NCBI GenBank assembly: GCA_940337035.1
Contig: CALNHX010002819.1
Span: forward strand, 1 to 64,000
DNA: 64,000 nt
Reading direction: 5' to 3'
Source: Agriotes lineatus
Lineage: Eukaryota; Arthropoda; Insecta; Coleoptera; Elateridae
Shown here: positions 28,724 to 39,892 of the stretch, in pieces
Layout of the letters: every line of letters starts with the position of its first letter
Position numbering within the stretch: the first letter of the stretch is position 1
Translations under genes and position numbers: made by a program
The notes under the pieces: generated by a model
Told to the model about the DNA's origin: nothing
The model's input: the letters and a program-made list of their open reading frames with translations, nothing else
Database searches by the model: none

Positions 28724-31367
28724 TCCCAGATGTCCCATATGTCCTTAACGTCTCAGACGTCCTAGATACCCTATGTGTCCCTAATATCCCAGACGTCCCA
28801 GATGTCCCATATGTCCTTAACGTCCCAGACGTCCCAGACGTTCTAGATATCCCATATGTCCCTAACGTCCCAGACGTCTTACATGTCCTTTATGTCCCTA
28901 ACATCTCAGACGTCCCAGACGTCCCAAATGTCCCATATGTCATTAACGTCTCAGACGTCCTAGATACCCTATGTGTCCCTAACATCCCAGACGTCCCAGA
29001 TGTCCCATATGACTCTAACGTCCCAGACGTCCCAGACGTCCTAGATGTCCCATATGTCCCTAACGTCCCAGACGTCTTACATGTCCCTTATGTCCCTAAC
29101 ATCTCAGACGTCCCAGTCGTCCTAGATGTCCCATATGTCCTTAACGTCCCAGACGTCCTAGATGTCCTATATGTCCCTAACGTCTCAGACGTCCCGGACG
29201 TCGTAGAGGTCCTATACGTCCGTAACCTCCCAGACGTCCTAGATGTCCCATATGTCCCTAACGACCCAGATGTTCCAGATGTCTCATATGTTCCATATGT
29301 TTCTAACGTCCCAGACGTCCTAGAATTCGCATGTCCCTAACGTCCCAGAAGTCCCATACGTCTTAGATGTCCCATATGTCCCTAACGTTCCAGACGTCCT
29401 AGATGTCTTATATGTCCTTAACGTTTCAGACGTCCCAGATGTCCCATGTGTCCCTAACGTCCCAGACGTCCCAGACGTCTTAACTGTCCCATATGTCCCT
29501 AACGTCTCTGACGTCATAAATGTCCGATATGTCCCTAACGTCCCAGAGGTCCCAGACGTCCTAGATGTTCCATATGTCCCTAACGTACCAGACGTCCCAG
29601 ATATTCCATATGCATCTAACGTCTAAGACGTCCTAGATGTCCTATACGTCCCTAACGTCCCAGACATCCCAGATGTCCTATACGTCTATAACGTTCCAGA
29701 CGTCCTAGACGTCCCATATGTCCCTAACGTCGCAGACGTCCCAGACGTCCTAGATGTCCTACATGTCCTTAACGTCCCAGACGTCCTAGGTGTCCCATAT
29801 GTCCCTAACGTCTCAGACGTCATAAATGTCCGATATGTCCCTAACGTCCCAGACGTCCTAGACGTCCTAGATGTTCCATGTGTCCCTAACGTCCCAGACG
29901 TCTTAAATCTCCCATATGTCCTTAACTTCCCAGATGTCCCAGATGTCCCACATGTCCCTAACGTCCCAGACGTTTTAGATGTAATATATGTCCCTAACGT
30001 CCCAGACGTCCCAGATCCCCCATATGTCCCTAACGTCCCAGACGTCCCAGATGTCCCATATGTCACATATGTCCCTACCGTCCCAGACATCCTAAATGTC
30101 CCACATGTCCCTAACGTCCCAGACGTTTTAGATGTCCTATATGTCCCTAACGTCCCATAAGTCCCAGATCTCCTATATGTCCCTAACGTCCCAGACGTCC
30201 CAGACGTCCCATATGTCAAATATGTCTCTAACGTCCCAGACATCCTAGATGTCCCACATGTCCCTAACGTCCCAGACGTCCTAGATGTCCCATATGTTCT
30301 TAACGTCCTAGACGTCCTAAAAGTCCCATATGTCCCTAACGTCCCAGACGTCCCATATGTTCTTAACGTCCCAGACGTCCTATATGTCCTATATGTCCCT
30401 AACGTCCCAGACATTCCAGATGTCCTATATGTCCCTAACGTCCCAGACGTCCTAGATGTCCTAATTGTCCTTAACGTCCCAGACGTCCTAGGTGTCCCAT
30501 ATGTCCCTAACGTCTCAGACGTCATAATTGTCCGATATGTCCCTAACGTCCCAGACGTCCTAGGCGTCCTAGATGTTCCATATGTCCCTAACGTCCCAGA
30601 CGACCTAAATCTCCCATATGTCCTTAACTTCCCAGATGTCCCAGATGTCCTACATGTTCCTAACGTCCCAGACGTTTTAGATGTCCTATATGTCCCTAAC
30701 GTCCCAGACGTCCCAGATCCCCCATATGTCCTTAACGTCCCAGACGTCCCAGATGTCCCATATGTCACATATGTCCCTACCGTCCCAGACATCCTAAATG
30801 TCCCACATGTCTCTAACGTCCCAGACGTTTTAGATGTCCTATATGTCCCTAACGTCCCAGACGTCCCATATGTTCTTAACTTCCCAGACGTCCTATATGT
30901 CCTATATGTCGCTAACATCTCAGACGTCCCAGATGTCCCGTATGTCCCTAACGTCCCAGACGTCCCATATGTTCTTAACGTCCCAGACGTCCTATATGTC
31001 CTATATGTCGCTAACATCTCAGACGTCCCAGATGTCCCGTATGTCCCTAACGTCCCAGACGTCCTAGATGTCCCATATGTCCCTAACGTTCTAGACGTTT
31101 TAGATGTCCTACATGTCCCTAACGTCCCAGAAGTCCCAGATGTCCCATATGTCAATAACGTCCCAGACGTCCCAGACGTCTCATATGTCCCTAACGTCCC
31201 AGACGTCCCAGATGACCCATATGTCCCATAAGTCCCTAACGTCCCAGACGTCTCAGATGTCCCATATGTCCATAACGTCTAAGACGTCCTTGATGTCTCA
31301 TATGTCCCTAGAGTCCAAGACGTCCGAAAAGTCTTAAATGTCCCATATGTCCCTAACGTCCCAGACG
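28724..31367 (+). repeat. Tandem 2,644-bp higher-order unit, copy 2
   Basis: Almost base-for-base repeat of copy 1. The internal 99-bp duplication is present in both copies, so it preceded the 2,644-bp event. Private differences include CCTATACG for CCCATACG near 29,212 and CTAAGACG for CCAAGACG near 29,623, which closes an open frame that is intact in copy 1. Confidence 0.83.
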
Positions 31368-33080
31368 TTCCAGCTGTCCTGCATGTTTCTAACGTCCCAG
31401 ACGTCCAAGACGTCCTAGATGTTCCATATGTCCCTAACGTACCAGACGTCCTAGATGTCCCATATGTCCCTAACGTTCTAGACGTTTTAGATGTCCTACA
31501 TGTCCCTAACGTCCCAGAAGTCCCAGATGTCCCATATGTCAATAACGTCCCAGACGTCCCAGACGTCCCATATGTCCCTAACGTCCCAGACGTCCCAGAT
31601 GTCCCATATGTCCATAACGTCTAAGACGTCCTAGATGTCTCATATGTCCCTAGAGTCCAAGACGTCCCAGCTGTCCTGCATGTTTCTAACGTCCCAGACG
31701 TCCAAGACGTCCTAGATGTCCCATATGTCCCTAACGTCTAAGACGTCCTAGATGTCTCATATGTCCCTAGAGTCCAAGACGTCCCAGCTGTCCTGCATGT
31801 TTCTAACGTCCCAGACGTCCCAGACGTCCTAGATCTCCCATATGCTTCTAACGTCCTAGACGTCCCAGATGTCCCACATGTCCCTAACGTCTCAGACGTC
31901 CCAGATGTCCCATATGTGCCTAACGTCCCAGACGTCCCAGATGTCCCATATGTCCCATATGTCCCTAACGTCCCAGGCGTCCTAGATGTCCCACATGTCC
32001 TTAACGTCCCAGACGTCCCAGACGTCCTAGATGTCCTATATGTCAGTAACGCCCCAGACGTATTGAATGTCCCAAATGTCCCTAACGTTCCAGACGTCCC
32101 AGCTGTCTCGTATGTTTCTAACATCCCAGACGTCCAAGACGTCCTAGATGTCCCGTATGTCCCTAACGTCCAAGACGTCCCAGACGTTTTAGATGTCCCA
32201 TATATTCCTAACGTCCCAGACGTCAATGATATCCCATATGCCCTTAACGTCTCAGACGCCCTGGATACCCTATATGTCCCTAACGTCCCAAACGTCCCAG
32301 ATGTCTCATATGTGCCTAACGTCCCAGACGTACCAGACGCCCTAGATGTCCCATATATCCCTAACGTCCCAGACGTCCCAGACGTCCTAGATGTCCCACA
32401 TGTCCCTAACGTCCCAGACGTCTTAGATGTTCCATATGTCCCTAACCTCCTAGACGTCCCACGCGTCCTTGATGTTTTATATTTCCCTAACGTCCCAGAC
32501 GTCCTAGACGTCCCATATGTCCCTAACGTCCCAGACGTCCCAGATGTCCCATATGTCCCTAACGTCCCAGACGTCCCAGATGTCCCATATGTCCCTAACG
32601 TTCCAGACGTGCCAGATGTCCCATATGTACCATATGTCCCTGACGTCCTACGCGTCCTAGATGTCCCATATGTCCATAACGTCCCAGACGTCCCAGACGT
32701 ATTAGATGTCCCATATGTCCCTAACGTCCCAGACGTATTAAATTTCGCATATGTCCCTAACGTCCCATACGTCCCAGCTGTCCCGTATGTTCCTAACGTA
32801 CCAGACGTCCTAGATGTCCCATATGTCCCTAACGTCCCAGACGTCCCAGATGTCCCATATGTCCTTAACGTCTCAGACGTCCTAGATACCCTATGTGTCC
32901 CTAATATCCCAGACGTCCCAGATGTCCCATATGTCCTTAACGTCCCAGACGTCCCAGACGTCCTAGATGTCCCATATGTCCCTAACGTCCCAGACGTCTT
33001 ACATGTCCTTTATGTCCCTAACATCTCAGACGTCCCAGACGTCCCAAATGTCCCATATGTCTTTAACGTCTCAGACGTCC

Positions 33081-34448
33081 TAGATACCCTATGTGTCCCT
33101 AACATCCCAGACGTCCCAGATGTCCCATATGACCCTAACGTCCCAGACGTCCCAGACGTCCTAGATGTCCCATATGTCCCTAACGTCCCAGACGTCTTAC
33201 ATGTCCCTTATGTCCCTAACGTCCCAGACGTCCCAGACGTCCTAGATGTCCCATATGTCCCTAATGTTCCAGACGTCCTAGATGTCCCATATGTCCCTAA
33301 CGTCCCAGACGTCTTACATGTCCCATATGACCCTAACGTCCCAGACGTCCCAGACGTCCTAGATGTCCCATATGTCCCTAACGTTCCAGACGTCCTAGAT
33401 GTCCCATATGTCCCTAACGTCCCAGACGTCCCAGACGTCCTAGATGTCCTACATGTCCTTAACGTCCCAGACGTCCTAGGTGTCCCATATGTACCTAACG
33501 TCTCAGACGTCATAAATGTCCGATATGTCCCTAACGTCCCAGACGTCCTAGACGTCCTAGATGTTCCATATGTCCCTAACGTCCCAGACGTCCTAAATCT
33601 CCCATATGTCCTTAACTTCCCAGATGTCCCAGAAGTCCTACATGTTCCTAACGTCCCAGACGTTTTAGATGTCCTATATGTCCCTAACGTCCCAGACGTC
33701 CCAGATCCCCCATATGTCCTTAACGTCCCAGACGTCCCAGATGTCCCATATGTCACATATGTCCCTACCGTCCCAGACATCCTAAATGTCCCACATGTCC
33801 CTAACGTCCCAGACGTTTTAGATGTCCTATATGTCCCTAACGTCCCATACGTCCCAGATCTCCCATATGTCCCTAACGTCCCAGACGTCCCAGATGTCCC
33901 ATATGTCAAATATGTCTCTAACGTCCCAGACATCCTAGATGTCCCACATGTCCCTAACGTCCCAGACGTCCTAGATGTCCCATATGTTCCTAATGTCCTA
34001 GACGTCCTAAAAGTCCCGTATGTCCCTAACGTCCCAGACGTCCCATATGTTCTTAACGTCCCAGACGTCCTATATGTCCTATATGTCGCTAACATCTCAG
34101 ACGTCCCAGATGTCCCGTATGTCCCTAACGTCCCAGACGTCCTAGATGTCCCATATGTCCCTAACGTTCTAGACGTTTTAGATGTCCTACATGTCCCTAA
34201 CGTCCCAGAAGTCCCAGATGTCCCATATGTCAATAACGTCCCAGACGTCCCAGACGTCCCATATGTCCCTAACGTCCCAGACGTCCCAGATGACCCATAT
34301 GTCCCATAAGTCCCTAACGTCCCAGACTTCCCAGATGTCCCATATGTCCATAACGTCTAAGACGTCCTTGATGTCTCATATGTCCCTAGAGTCCAAGACG
34401 TCCCAGCTGTCCTGCATGTTTCTAACGTCCCAGACGTCCAAGACGTCC
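33081..34448 (+). repeat. 1,368-bp segment present only in the left palindrome arm
   Basis: The sequence TAGATACCCT followed by the same downstream variants occurs at 33,081 and again at 34,449, exactly 152 nine-mers apart. The right arm passes directly through this point near 44,640 with a single copy. Either the left arm gained the block by unequal exchange or the right arm lost it by recombination between the flanking identical sequences. Confidence 0.78.
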
Positions 34449-37400
34449 TAGATACCCTATGTGTCCCTAACATCCCAGACGTCCCAGATGTCCCATATGA
34501 CCCTAACGTCCCAGACGTCCCAGATGTCCTAGATGTCCCATATGTCCCTAACGTCCCAGACGTCTTACATGTCCCTTATGTCCCTAACATCTCAGACGTC
34601 CCAGACGTCCTAGATGTCCCATATGTCCTTAACGTCCCAGACGTCCTAGATGTCCTATATGTCCCTAACGTCTCAGACGTCCCGGACGTCGTAGATGTCC
34701 CATACGTCCGTAACCTCCCAGACGTCCTAGATGTCCCATATGTCCCTAACGACCCAGACGTTCCAGATGTCTCATATGTTCCATATGTTTGTAACGTCCC
34801 AGACGTCCTAGAATTCGCATGTCCCTAACGTCCCAGAAGTCCCATACGTCTTAGATGTCCCATATGTCCCTAACGTTCCAGACGTCCTAGATGTCTTATA
34901 TGTCCTTAACGTTCCAGACGTCCCAGATGTCCCATGTGTCCCTAACGTCCCAGACGTCCCAGACGTCTTAAATGTCCCATATGTCCCTAACGTCTCTGAC
35001 GTCATAAATGTCCGATATGTCCCTAACGTCCCAGATGTCCCAGACGTCCTAGATGTTCCATATGTCCCTAACGTACCAGACGTCCCAGATATTCCATATG
35101 CATCTAACGTCCAAGACGTCCTAGATGTCCTATACGTCCCTAACGTCCCAGACATCCCAGATGTCCTATACGTCTATAACGTTCCAGACGTCCTAGACGT
35201 CCCATATGTCCCTAACGTCGCAGACGTCCCAGACGTCCTAGATGTCCTACATGTCCTTAACGTCCCAGACGTCCTAGGTGTCCCATATGTCCCTAACGTC
35301 TCAGACGTCATAAATGTCCGATATGTCCCTAACGTCCCAGACGTCCTAGACGTCCTAGATGTTCCATGTGTCCCTAACGTCCCAGACGTCTTAAATCTCC
35401 CATATGTCCTTAACTTCCCAGATGTCCCAGATGTCCCACATGTCCCTAACGTCCCAGACGTTTTAGATGTAATATATGTCCCTAACGTCCCAGACGTCCC
35501 AGATCCCCCATATGTCCCTAACGTCCCAGACGTCCCAGATGTCCCATATGTCACATATGTCCCTACCGTCCCAGACATCCTAAATGTCCCACATGTCCCT
35601 AACGTCCCAGACGTTTTAGATGTCCTATATGTCCCTAACGTCCCATAAGTCCCATATCTCCTATATGTCCCTAACGTCCCAGACGTCCCAGATGTCCCAT
35701 ATGTCAAATATGTCTCTAACGTCCCAGACATCCTAGATGTCCCACATGTCCCTAACGTCCCAGACGTCCTAGATGTCCCATATGTTCCTAACGTCCTAGA
35801 CGTCCTAAAAGTCCCATATGTCCCTAACGTCCCAGACGTGACATATGTTCTTAACGTCCCAGACGTCCTATATGTCCTATATGTCGCTAACATCTTAGAC
35901 GTCCCAGATGTCCCATATGTCCCTATCGTCCCAGACGTCCTAGATGTCCCATATGTCCCTAACGTTCTAGACGTTTTAGATGTCCTACATGTCCCTAATG
36001 TCCCAGAAGTCCCAGATGTCCCATATGTCAATAACGTCCCAGACGTCCCATATGTCCCTAACGTCCAAGACGTCCCAGATGACCCATATGTCCCATAAGT
36101 CCCTAACGTCCCAGACGTCCCAGATGTCACATATGTCCATAACGTCTAAAACGTCCTAGATGTCTCACATGTCCCTAGAGTCCAAGACGTCCGAAAAGTC
36201 TTAAATGTCCCATATGTCCCTAACGTCCCAGACGTCCCAGCTGTCCTGCATGTTTCTAACGTCCCAGACGTCCAAGACGTCCTAGATGACCCATATGTCC
36301 CTAACGTCCCAGACGTCCTAGATGTCCCATATGTCCCTAACGTTCTAGACGTTTTAGATGTCCTACATGTCCCTAACGTCCCAGAAGTCCCAAATGTCCC
36401 ATATGTCAATAACGTCCCAGACGTCCCAGACGTCCCATATGTCCCTAACGTCCCAGACGTCCCAGATGACCCATATGTCCCATATGTCCCTAACGTCCCA
36501 GACGTCCCAGATGTCCCATATGTCCATAACGTCTAAGACGTCCTAGATGTCTCATATGTCCCTAGAGTCCAAGACCTCCGAAAAGTCTTAAATGTCCCAT
36601 ATGTCCCTAACGTCCCAGACGTCCCAGCTGTCCTGCATGTTTCTAACGTCCCAGACGTCCAAGACGTCCTAGATGTCCCATATGTCCCTAACGTCCCAGA
36701 CGTCCTAGTTGTCCTACATGTCCCTAACGTCCCAGACGTCCCAGACGTGCTAGATGTCTCAGATGTCCTTAGCGTCCCAGACGTCCCAGACGTCCCAGAT
36801 GTCCTATATGTCCCTAACATCCCAGCCGTCTTACATGTCCCATTAGTCCCTAACATCTCAGATGTCCCAGACGTCCTAGATGTCCCATATGTTTCTAACG
36901 TCCTAGACGTCCCAGATGTCCCACATGTCCCTAACGTCTCAGACGTCCCAGATGTCCCATATGTGCCTAACGTCCCAGACGTCCCAGATGTCCCATATGT
37001 CCCATATGTCCCTAACGTCCCAGGCGTCCTAGATGTCCCACATGTCCTTAACGTCCCAGACGTCCCAGACGTCCTAGATGTCATATATGTCACTAACGTC
37101 CCAGACGTATTGAATGTCCCAAATGTCCCTAACGTTCCAGACGTCCCAGCTGTCTCGTATGTTCCTAACATCCCAGACGTCCAAGACGTCCTAGATGTCC
37201 CGTATGTCCCTAACGTCCAAGACGTCCCAGACGTTTTAGATGTCCCATATATTCCTAACGTCCCAGACGTCAATGATGTCCCATATGCCCTTAACGTCTC
37301 AGACGCCCTGGATACCCTATATGTCCCTAACGTCCCAAACGTCCCAGATGTCTCATATGTGCCTAACGTCCCATACGTACCAGACGCCCTAGATGTCCCA

Positions 37401-38534
37401 TATATCCCTAACGTCCCAGACGTCCCAGACGTCCTAGATGTCCCACATGTCCCTAACGTCCCAGACGTCTTAGATGTTCCATATGTCCCTAACCTCCTAG
37501 ACGTCCCACGCGTCCTAGATGTTTTATATTTCCCTAACGTCCCAGACGTCCTAGACGTCCCATATGTCCCTAACGTCCCAGACGTCCCAGATGTCCCATA
37601 TGTCCCTAACGTCCCAGACGTCCCAGATGTCCCATATGTCCCTAACGTTCCAGACGTGCCAGATGTCCCATATGTACCATATGTCCCTGACGTCCTAGGC
37701 GTCCTAGATGTCCCATATGTCCATAACGTCCCAGACGTCCCAGACGTATTAGATGTCCCATATGTCCCTAACGTCTCAGACGTATTAAATGTCGCATATG
37801 TCCCTAACGTCCCAGACGTCCCAGCTGTCCCGTATGTTCCTAACGTACCAGACGACCTAGATGTCCCATATGTCCCTAACGTCCCAGACGTCCCAGATGT
37901 CCCATATGTCCTTAACGTCTCAGACGTCCTAGATACCCTATGTGTCCCTAATATCCCAGACGTCCCAGATGTCCCATATGTCCCTAACGTCCCAGACGTC
38001 CTAGATGTCCCATATGTCCCTAACGTCCCAGACGTCTTACATGTCCCTTATGTCCCTAACATCTCAGACGTCCCAGACGTCCCAAATGTCCCATATGTCT
38101 TTAACGTCTCAGGCGTCCTAGATACCCTATGTGTCCCTAACATGCCAGACGTCCCAGATGTCCCATATGACCCTAACGTCCCAGACGTCCCAGACGTCCT
38201 AGATGTCCCATATGTCCCTAACGTCCCAGACGTCTTACATGTCCCTCATGTCCCTAACATCTCAGACGTCCCAGACGTCCTAGATGTCCCATATGTCCTT
38301 AACGTCCCAGACGTCCTAGATGTCCTATATGTCCCTAACGTCTCAGACGTCCCGGACGTCGTAGATGTCCCATACGTCCGTAACCTCCCAGACGTCCTAG
38401 ATGTCCCATATGTCCCTAACGACCCAGACGTTCCAGATGTCTCATATGTTCCATATGTTTCTAACGTCCCAGACGTCCTAGAATTCGCATGTCCCTAACG
38501 TCCCAGAAGTCCCATACGTCTTAGATGTCCCATA

Positions 38535-38602
38535 AGTCGGACGTGTGCTTGCTCGCTGTGCTTCTACCTGTTAACTTTGTGAAAGCGTGTATTCTCAAGA
38601 AA
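38535..38602 (+). promoter_or_regulatory. Retrotransposon 5' leader, probable internal promoter region
   Basis: A 68-bp leader separates the satellite junction from the ORF1 ATG. It begins AGTCGGACGTGTG, and GGACGTG fits the insect downstream core promoter consensus RGWCGTG, although it lies much closer to the apparent 5' end than that element usually does. LINE elements of this group carry internal promoters near their 5' terminus, so this may be the natural end. The frame upstream of the ATG is open into the satellite, which lengthens the ORF artificially by 26 codons. Promoter function is inferred. Confidence 0.35.
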
Positions 38603-39331
38603 ATGCCTTCCAATTTGTGCTTTCTGTGTAACAAGCAGGATAACAATCTTACATTACAATGTGATGGATGCAAAAACCATCTTCACGTGACGTGTGTTCA
38701 TATTGATGCGGATGATGCCAAACGAATAACTCGCCAAAGAACAAAAGGTGTGAAATTCTTTTGTAACGCCTGTAACAAAACTACTGATCAGTTCGCAGAA
38801 CTAAAACAGATGCTTAATTCTTTAATGAGCAGGCTAGAAAAACTGGAAACTCGTCCTGTTCAACAATCTGAATTGTCTACCACATCTTTTGAAGCCGTGG
38901 TACGTGAAGCTCAAGATCGAATCAGGCGCGAAAATAATATTATCATTTATGGGTTACCAGAAAACGGCGATGCAAATTTAGAACTTGAAAATGTTAATAA
39001 CATTTTTCAAACAACGCAGTCGAAAATAAATTTGGATTCGACCTGCAAGATAATGCGCCTGGGTACACCAAAAACGAATACAAGAAAACCTCGACCGCTG
39101 CGTGTTACTTTAAATAATGCATCTGAAGTTTATACGGTTCTCCGAAATAAACTTGCTCTGAAATCTCATACCGATCTTAAAAATGTGTTCTTGCGGAAAG
39201 ATGAAACTCATTATCAAAGAGAGCAGTTTCGAAAATGTAAAGAAGAGCTGAGACAGAGATCTGAAAGTGGCGAAACGAATTTAACTATAAAATATACCAA
39301 TGGATTGCCAGGTGTTGTTCAAAAAAACTAA
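38603..39331 (+). CDS. LINE ORF1 protein: PHD finger, coiled coil and RRM-like domain
   Basis: The 242-residue product is intact. Residues 6-57 form a C4HC3 PHD-type zinc finger: C6/C9, C20/C23, H28/C31 and C54/C57. Residues about 62-84 are a heptad-like segment (leucines at 67, 71, 74, 78 and 81) likely to oligomerise. Residues about 105-240 resemble the nucleic-acid-binding domain of insect LINE ORF1 proteins: it opens RRENNIIIYGLPEN, has a central KPRPLRVTL and ends with LRQRSESGETNLTIK. ORF1 proteins of this kind bind element RNA in the ribonucleoprotein particle; PHD domains are known in CR1-like ORF1s. The start at 38,603 is chosen because the upstream ATG at 38,525 lies in satellite DNA. 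No frameshift or stop is present. Function is inferred from family resemblance. Confidence 0.85.
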   Translation: MPSNLCFLCNKQDNNLTLQCDGCKNHLHVTCVHIDADDAKRITRQRTKGVKFFCNACNKTTDQFAELKQMLNSLMSRLEKLETRPVQQSELSTTSFEAVVREAQDRIRRENNIIIYGLPENGDANLELENVNNIFQTTQSKINLDSTCKIMRLGTPKTNTRKPRPLRVTLNNASEVYTVLRNKLALKSHTDLKNVFLRKDETHYQREQFRKCKEELRQRSESGETNLTIKYTNGLPGVVQKN

Positions 39332-39354
39332 ATAATTCCAGCAGCAGAACCCTA

Positions 39355-39687
39355 ATGTGTTACTATCAGAATGTCCGTAGTATACGTGGCAAAGTTGATC
39401 AATTTACTGCAAGTGTTTCTGATTGTGAATATGATATTATTAGTTTAAGTGAAACGTGGTTATCAAATGAAATAATGAGCGCCGAATTCTTTCCATTTAA
39501 TACATATAATGTGTATAGGAGTGACCGGAACTTTATTTCTACTAACACTGCACGCGGCGGCGGAGTTCTTTTAGCGATCAAAAATCACATCATATCAGAA
39601 GAACTAAATTTATCGGAACTTCTAAATGCTTTACCTGCCTTTGATGTCGCTGGTTGCAAGTGTTCTTTTTCAAGTCACTGTGTATAC
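39355..39687 (+). pseudogene. LINE ORF2 fragment: N-terminal part of AP-type endonuclease
   Basis: About 111 residues of an exonuclease-endonuclease-phosphatase domain. The QNVRS motif (N6) and SETWL (E33) correspond to the conserved asparagine and metal-binding glutamate of LINE endonucleases. YNVYRSDRN (51-59), RGGGVLLAI (67-75) and DVAGCKC fit the following conserved segments. The first ATG in the frame is at 39,355, 23 bases after the ORF1 stop; the frame is open back to about 39,265, so it overlaps the ORF1 end in another frame. The domain is cut after residue 111, where the inverted copy begins. Codons beyond 39,687 (to 39,825) are antisense readthrough and not ORF2. The catalytic C-terminal part and reverse transcriptase are missing, so no active enzyme is expected. 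Confidence 0.85.
39537..39687 (+). other. 151-bp palindrome spacer (unique ORF2 sequence)
   Basis: Position 39,536 pairs with 39,688 (sum 79,224), while 39,537 (T) and 39,687 (C) do not pair. The spacer reads in frame from the left ORF2 (RGGGVLLAI through DVAGCKC), so it is the continuation of the plus-strand element and not foreign filler. A spacer of this kind fits template switching or fold-back priming in which the polymerase had copied 151 bp past the point to which it returned. Confidence 0.88.
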
Positions 39688-39869
39688 ATAAAGTTCCGGT
39701 CACTCCTATACACATTATATGTATTAAATGGAAAGAATTCGGCGCTCATTATTTCATTTGATAACCACGTTTCACTTAAACTAATAATATCATATTCACA
39801 ATCAGAAACACTTGCAGTAAATTGATCAACTTTGCCACGTATACTACGGACATTCTGATAGTAACACAT
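39688..39869 (-). pseudogene. LINE ORF2 endonuclease fragment, inverted copy
   Basis: Encodes only the first 60 residues of the endonuclease, from MCYYQNVRS through YRSDRNF, including N6 and E33. It breaks at the palindrome spacer; the few additional residues (MYTQ) come from antisense spacer sequence. No catalytic function is expected. Confidence 0.83.
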
Positions 39870-39892
39870 TAGGGTTCTGCTGCTGGAATTAT

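Larger units (their letters stand above)
1..38534 (+). repeat. Satellite family A array, 9-bp elementary unit, GTCCC orientation
   Basis: The whole stretch is a tandem array of 9-mers fitting GTCCNNNAY. The dominant members are GTCCCAGAC, GTCCTAGAT, GTCCCATAT and GTCCCTAAC, arranged mostly as 36-bp tetramers; 27-bp and 45-bp versions arise by loss or gain of one 9-mer. Variant 9-mers (for example GTCCCAGCT, GTCCATGAT, GTCCCACAT) recur in fixed order and define higher-order units. The last base of each 9-mer is C or T before the G of the next, so junctions alternate between CpG and TpG. One frame per strand is open because the period is divisible by 3. I see no promoter, intron signal, conserved domain or codon bias that would make any of these ORFs a gene. 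The array continues past the left edge of the window. Confidence 0.97.
32322..39536 (+). repeat. Left arm of a giant interrupted palindrome
   Basis: This arm is inverted at 39,688-45,390. From the centre out to about 36.8 kb, paired positions sum to 79,224. Two single 9-mers present only in the right arm (near left positions 38,000 and 36,795) then raise the sum to 79,242. A 162-bp block (18 units, about 36,510-36,671) present only here lowers it to 79,080. A 1,368-bp block (152 units, 33,081-34,448) present only here lowers it to 77,712. The net difference of 1,512 bp matches the difference in arm length. Matching stops at 32,322 on the left and 45,390 on the right. Confidence 0.88.
38535..39687 (+). 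mobile_element. Non-LTR retrotransposon, 5' portion (CR1/Jockey-like), plus-strand copy
   Basis: Non-satellite, AT-richer sequence begins after a CCATA in a disrupted CATATG-type 9-mer and encodes, in order, a short leader, an intact ORF1 and the start of an ORF2 endonuclease. This gene order is that of arthropod CR1/Jockey-type LINE elements. The 5' end is kept and everything 3' of the endonuclease N-terminal part (rest of the nuclease, reverse transcriptase, 3' UTR, tail) is absent, the reverse of ordinary 5' truncation. At 39,688 the sequence turns back into its own reverse complement. Target-site duplications cannot be judged because the original 3' flank is lost. Clade placement rests on domain order and recognisable motifs, not on a search. 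Confidence 0.88.

Noticed and set aside
1..38534. CRISPR-like array of direct repeats and spacers
   Set aside because: There are no unique spacers between repeats; the whole sequence is contiguous 9-mers, with eukaryotic retrotransposon context and no cas genes.
38525..38602. N-terminal 26-residue extension of ORF1 starting in the satellite
   Set aside because: The upstream ATG belongs to a satellite unit. The natural start is the ATG at 38,603, directly before the PHD finger.
39355..39825. 156-residue endonuclease-like protein across the palindrome centre
   Set aside because: Only the part to 39,687 is ORF2. The remainder is antisense reading of the inverted copy and has no family resemblance.
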